From Deinococcus taeanensis (GTDB lineage: Bacteria; Deinococcota; Deinococci; Deinococcales; Deinococcaceae): a stretch of DNA of 64,000 nt. Numbering within the stretch: position 1 is the stretch's first letter; the number at the start of each line of letters is the position of its first letter. Location: assembly GCF_020229735.1 (NCBI RefSeq), contig NZ_CP083455.1, forward strand, positions 1,949,001 to 2,013,000. Direction: 5' to 3'. Under the pieces are notes generated by a model, which was not told the origin of the DNA, did no database searches, and was given only the letters and a program-made list of their open reading frames with translations. Shown here piece after piece: positions 59,437 to 64,000 of this stretch. The position numbers were made by a program, and so were the translations under genes.

Positions 59437-59511
<75 letters not shown>

Positions 59512-59518
59512 ACAAGTC

Positions 59519-59549
59519 GGCGCGACCTGCTCTGTGGGTCGCGCCTCTT
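59519..59549 (+). terminator. Terminator or processing hairpin after the tRNA cluster
   Basis: A perfect 9-bp stem (59519-59527 with 59537-59545), then a T/C-rich tail. The independent tuf promoter follows. Confidence 0.7.
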
Positions 59550-59591
59550 CTCTTCACCTGACCGCAGTGAGAACCCTGAGGCCCCTGCGCT

Positions 59592-59619
59592 TTGCGTTTC
59601 CGCGGCGGACTTGTACACT
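59592..59619 (+). promoter_or_regulatory. tuf promoter
   Basis: TTGCGT (59592-59597) and TACACT (59614-59619) with 16 bp spacing; an AGGAGG RBS (59657-59662) precedes the tuf ATG by eight bases. It gives tuf a leader of about 45 bases. Confidence 0.65.
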
Positions 59620-59670
59620 GTCAAGGCTTGCCTGCACCTGCGGGCAGTTCCATTCCAGGAGGACACACAC

Positions 59671-60888
<1,218 letters not shown>

Positions 60889-60909
60889 TTCCTCACCATT
60901 GAACAGAAG

Positions 60910-60937
60910 GAGCCCCCGTCTGGGGGCTCTTTTCTTT
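60910..60937 (+). terminator. Rho-independent terminator of tuf
   Basis: An 8-bp perfect stem (GAGCCCCC/GGGGGCTC) with a four-base loop, then TTTTCTTT, 21 bp after the stop. Confidence 0.95.
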
Positions 60938-61286
60938 AGGTCCTGGCAGGCGTGACTCCAGAATTCGATCCTTCTCAGGTCTGACGCACTCCTGGGGCCA
61001 CGGCAGGTGTGGCCGTACCCGCGCGCGCCGGAGCGACCCATCCGGTGAGGAAACCCAGGCTTGATCACCCGGGAGAGTCCAGGCAGGCCATCCGAATTCT
61101 TATCGGACGCTTGCCCCTGATCCGTGGTTCATTCACCGGTCCTGGCTTCTGCTGTCCCCCTGTTCAGCCAGAACAGGAAAGGCAGGATGCCTCTTGCCCA
61201 GGTTCTCCTTCCGGCAGCGGAAGTGCCCGTGAGAGCCGCTCAGCATGCGCAGCACGGACAGATCCCCTTCAGGGTGGGCGGAACAG
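60938..61286. other. Intergenic region without a recognised gene
   Basis: About 350 bases between the tuf terminator and the rpmG promoter. Short open frames here lack family content, RBS and codon bias. No tRNA, such as the tRNA-Trp that precedes secE in many bacteria, is found. Confidence 0.6.
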
Positions 61287-61315
61287 TAGACACCTGGGCT
61301 CCCGGTGCCTATAAT
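61287..61315 (+). promoter_or_regulatory. Strong promoter of rpmG-secE-nusG
   Basis: TAGACA (61287-61292), 17 bp, perfect TATAAT (61310-61315). The transcript should begin near 61322, about 125 bases before rpmG. Confidence 0.85.
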
Positions 61316-61321
61316 CCGAAT

Positions 61322-61446
61322 GTTGCCCGCCAGAAGGCGGGCTTTTACCAGCGTGTCCAACTCCGCCAGCGCGCGAGAAGGACCTCTCCTGTGCGGGAGA
61401 GGCTGGGAGCAAACCCTCCCCGCGAGGGCTTGCGAAGGAGCATCTC
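61322..61446 (+). promoter_or_regulatory. Structured leader of rpmG-secE-nusG
   Basis: Three hairpins: a perfect 7-bp stem with TTTT after it, starting within about 4 bases of the predicted transcript start (61325-61346); a 7-bp stem CCTCTCC/GGAGAGG at about 61382-61402; and a 9-bp stem at about 61412-61435 ending just before the RBS GAAGGAG. It may be an autoregulatory or attenuation leader; none of the known Rfam leaders is recognisable by eye. Confidence 0.45.
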
Positions 61447-61614
61447 ATGGCGAAAGACGGCCCCCGCATCATCGTGAAAATGGAAAGCACCGCCGGCACC
61501 GGCTTCTACTACACGACCACCAAGAACCGCCGCAACACGCAGGCGAAAATGGAACTGCGCAAGTATGACCCCGTGGCCAAAAAGCACGTGGTCTTCAAAG
61601 AGAAGAAGGTCTGA
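61447..61614 (+). CDS. rpmG: 50S ribosomal protein L33
   Basis: 55 residues of the large ribosomal subunit near the E site: [55 protein letters not shown] in outline, with the typical [13 protein letters not shown] core and basic ends. No CxxC zinc pairs, so this is the zinc-free (C-minus) form. RBS AAGGAG six bases before the ATG. First gene of the rpmG-secE-nusG unit. Confidence 0.95.
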   Translation: MAKDGPRIIVKMESTAGTGFYYTTTKNRRNTQAKMELRKYDPVAKKHVVFKEKKV

Positions 61615-61693
61615 TCGACCTGCTGCCCGGCCCTCCGGTTCCGGGGGGCGCTCAGCCGGATGATCGCCTTCTCTCTCTGTCGCAGGTGAACGC

Positions 61694-61873
61694 ATGAACT
61701 TGATTCAGTACTTCCGTGATTCGCGCGCAGAACTGGCGCGTGTCTCATGGCCGACCCGCCAGCAGGTGCTGGAAGGCACCCAGGCTGTGCTGATCTTCGT
61801 CGTGGCCCTGACGGTCATCGTGTATGCGCTTGACCTGCTGTTCGGCACCCTGATCAAGGTGGTTCTGTCATGA
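61694..61873 (+). CDS. secE: Preprotein translocase subunit SecE
   Basis: 59 residues, single-helix form of the SecYEG translocon clamp. Amphipathic start [30 protein letters not shown] contains the family motif VxWPTRxE-like VSWPTRQQV, then one TM helix ([20 protein letters not shown]). The stop overlaps the nusG ATG (ATGA). Confidence 0.95.
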   Translation: MNLIQYFRDSRAELARVSWPTRQQVLEGTQAVLIFVVALTVIVYALDLLFGTLIKVVLS

Positions 61874-62442
61874 GCATCGAATGGTACGCCGTGCACACCT
61901 ACGTGGGGCAGGAAGACCGCGTGGAGCAGCACCTGATGGAACGCGCCACCAAACTCGGCATGCGCGGCACGAAGATCTTCCAGGTCATCCAGCCTGAAGA
62001 GGAAGCGGTGGAACTGCGTGAGGGCGGAAAGAAGGAAACAGTCCGCCGCAAGTTGTTCCCCGGGTACGTGTTCGTGCAGATGGACGTCGAGGATGACGAC
62101 GCGCCGGGCGAACTGGGGGAGTCGTGGGAAGTCGTGCGCGGCACCAACGGCGTGACCGGCTTCGTCGGCACCGCGACGCGTCCTGTGCCTCTGTCCCATG
62201 ACGAGGTGCAGCGTCTGCTCGCCTCGGTGGGTGTGGCTGCTCAGCCTGTCGTGGAAGAAGCGCCACGCGTGAAGATCGACTTCAAGGCGGGCGACATGGT
62301 CCGCGTGACTGGTGGTCCCTTCGCGGACTTCAGTGGCGTCATCAGCGAAGTGAACATTCCGCAGGCGAAGGTCAAGGTGCTGGTCAGCATTTTCGGCCGT
62401 GAAACGCCGGTGGAGTTGGACTTCAGCCAAGTCGCCAAGTAA
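61870..62442 (+). CDS. nusG: Transcription termination/antitermination factor NusG
   Basis: 190 residues. NGN domain from [28 protein letters not shown] through [11 protein letters not shown] and [12 protein letters not shown], then a KOW domain [25 protein letters not shown] with the typical [22 protein letters not shown] end. NusG couples RNA polymerase to the ribosome or Rho. The NGN-internal loop is extended ([14 protein letters not shown]). Translationally coupled to secE. Confidence 0.97.
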   Translation: MSIEWYAVHTYVGQEDRVEQHLMERATKLGMRGTKIFQVIQPEEEAVELREGGKKETVRRKLFPGYVFVQMDVEDDDAPGELGESWEVVRGTNGVTGFVGTATRPVPLSHDEVQRLLASVGVAAQPVVEEAPRVKIDFKAGDMVRVTGGPFADFSGVISEVNIPQAKVKVLVSIFGRETPVELDFSQVAK

Positions 62443-62471
62443 GCATCTGCACCCGCTGGCCCGGACCCCGC

Positions 62472-62500
62472 TTGGCAAAACAGGCTGGGGAAGGTAAAAT
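62472..62500 (+). promoter_or_regulatory. rplK-rplA promoter
   Basis: TTGGCA (62472-62477), 17 bp, TAAAAT (62495-62500). The predicted start is near 62507, giving a leader of about 108 bases to rplK. Confidence 0.8.
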
Positions 62501-62506
62501 CGAAAA

Positions 62507-62614
62507 GTTGCTGTCATGTCACGCCCGGACCCAGTCCGGCGGGCAGGCCAGAACTTAGCGTCAGCACCCCGGACGGCACACGCTGCCGGTCAGGGGGAGC
62601 TAAGGAGGAATCAC
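62507..62614 (+). promoter_or_regulatory. L11 operon leader, candidate L1 binding site
   Basis: The leader holds a bulged hairpin at about 62523-62544 (stem CGGAC/GTCCG, asymmetric bulge, then a three-pair extension). In many bacteria ribosomal protein L1 represses this operon by binding a leader that mimics 23S rRNA; the bulged stem is a candidate. Strong RBS AAGGAGG precedes the ATG by six bases. Confidence 0.35.
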
Positions 62615-63041
<427 letters not shown>

Positions 63042-63049
<8 letters not shown>

Positions 63050-63743
63050 ACACGGCAAACGGTACAACGCGCTGACCGCCAAGGTTGACCGCAACAAGCA
63101 GTACACCATCGACGAGGCCGCCGCGCTGGTTCGTGACATCGCCACGGCGAAGTTCGACGAGACGGTCGAAGTGCACTTCCGCCTCGGCATCGACCCCCGC
63201 AAGAGTGACCAGAACGTCCGCGGGACGGTCGCGCTGCCTCACGGCACCGGCCGCACCGTTCGCGTCGCCGTGATCACCAAGGGTGACAACGTGCAGGTCG
63301 CTGAAGCGGCGGGCGCCGACGTGGTCGGCAGTGATGAACTGATCGAGCGCATCGCCGGCGGCTTCATGGACTTCGACGCCGTGGTGGCCACGCCTGACAT
63401 GATGGCCCAGGTCGGTCAGAAGCTTGCGCGTCTGCTCGGACCGCGCGGCCTGCTGCCCAACCCCAAGAGCGGGACCGTCGGTCCCGACGTCAGCGGCATG
63501 GTGCGCGGCCTCAAGGCCGGCCGCATCGAGTTCCGTAACGACAAGACCGGCGTGGTCCACGCCCCCATCGGCAAAGCCAGCTTCGACCCCAGCAACCTCA
63601 GCGCCAACTACAGCGCGCTGATCAGTGCGCTGGAAGCCGCCAAGCCCGGCAGCACCAAGGGCGTGTTCCTGCGCAGTGCCTACCTGACCACCACCATGGG
63701 GCCCAGCATCCAGCTGACCCTCAGCGGCGGCAGCCAGGCCTGA
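63042..63743 (+). CDS. rplA: 50S ribosomal protein L1
   Basis: 233 residues of the L1 stalk. Marks: [59 protein letters not shown], the [27 protein letters not shown] segment and [19 protein letters not shown]. Its ATG is inside the end of rplK. L1 may also repress this operon. Confidence 0.97.
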
Positions 63744-63938
<195 letters not shown>

Positions 63939-64000
63939 GTGGCGAACGAAAAGAACCAGCAGACCCTCAGCAGCCTTAAGGGCAGCCTCTCGGGCGTCGA
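63939..64000 (+). CDS. rplJ: 50S ribosomal protein L10, 5' part
   Basis: The GTG at 63939 starts MANEKNQQTLSSLKGSLSGV, the N-terminus of L10 of the stalk; the window ends after about 20 codons. An AAGGAGG RBS six bases upstream fixes the start. Position after rplK-rplA matches the usual rplKAJL order. Confidence 0.88.
   Translation, partial: MANEKNQQTLSSLKGSLSGV

Noticed and set aside
61009..61477. Short open frames between tuf and rpmG
   Set aside because: They overlap the strong rpmG promoter and leader, and have no RBS, codon bias or family content.

Overview
The window is a GC-rich chromosomal segment from a Deinococcus-type bacterium. The strongest lineage evidence is a close DdrA homologue (36170-36778) whose promoter carries a candidate radiation/desiccation response motif. 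Supporting evidence is a homoisocitrate dehydrogenase of the Thermus/Deinococcus lysine route, a Thr-Tyr-Gly-Thr tRNA cluster in front of tuf, and very many starts of leaderless type (a TANNNT -10 box 6-9 nt before the start codon). The species cannot be named from the sequence.

Layout. 1-1.1 kb: 3' part of guaA. 1.4-6.7 kb: a minus-strand, four-base-overlapping tripartite efflux operon (two TolC-type genes, a MacA-type adaptor, an ABC ATPase and a MacB-type permease). It appears damaged: the permease lacks its C-terminal membrane domain and three genes carry single-base frameshifts. A divergent two-component system follows (6.9-8.9 kb). 8.9-22.9 kb: housekeeping and membrane genes (ychF, type 2 IPP isomerase, initiator tRNA, CPBP protease, threonine aldolase, an EF-G-like GTPase, an mnmD/mnmC-like pair, homoisocitrate dehydrogenase) plus a decayed serine hydrolase. 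23.07-24.68 kb: an IS630-type element with perfect 32-bp ends, a frameshifted transposase and a small zinc-ribbon passenger gene; one end completes the stop codon of the neighbouring oxidoreductase. 25.8-26.8 kb: an sdpR-sdpI pair preceded by an operator-like repeat and a nine-codon His-rich upstream ORF. 26.8-36 kb: PLP enzyme, nitroreductase, an apbE-DUF2271-PepSY operon for envelope redox chemistry, glgB, ilvE, hisH-hisB.

36.1-43.8 kb: ddrA with a 39-codon membrane-protein gene overlapping its stop, then tam, a frameshifted secreted protein, hrpB, a HAD phosphatase, a thioredoxin-reductase-like enzyme and an SDR. 43.8-55 kb: cell-wall amidase, a RelA/SpoT-type synthetase, a TilS-TadA fusion, a peroxiredoxin, a PEGA lipoprotein, an MBL hydrolase, citrate synthase and tsaB. 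55-58.8 kb: an overlapping pair of half-size ABC exporters with a palindrome at the promoter. 59-64 kb: the translation/transcription core tRNA-Thr/Tyr/Gly/Thr - tuf - rpmG - secE - nusG - rplK - rplA - rplJ (cut by the window end), with strong sigma-70 promoters and structured leaders.

Several genes tie together functionally: tRNA maturation (tilS-tadA, tsaB, mnmD/mnmC), translation (tuf, EF-G-like, L33, L11, L1, L10), envelope stress and export (efflux operon with its two-component system, exporter pair, amidase) and DNA damage (ddrA). Seven indels are inferred in otherwise recognisable genes. Real gene decay and uncorrected sequencing indels cannot be told apart from this sequence alone.
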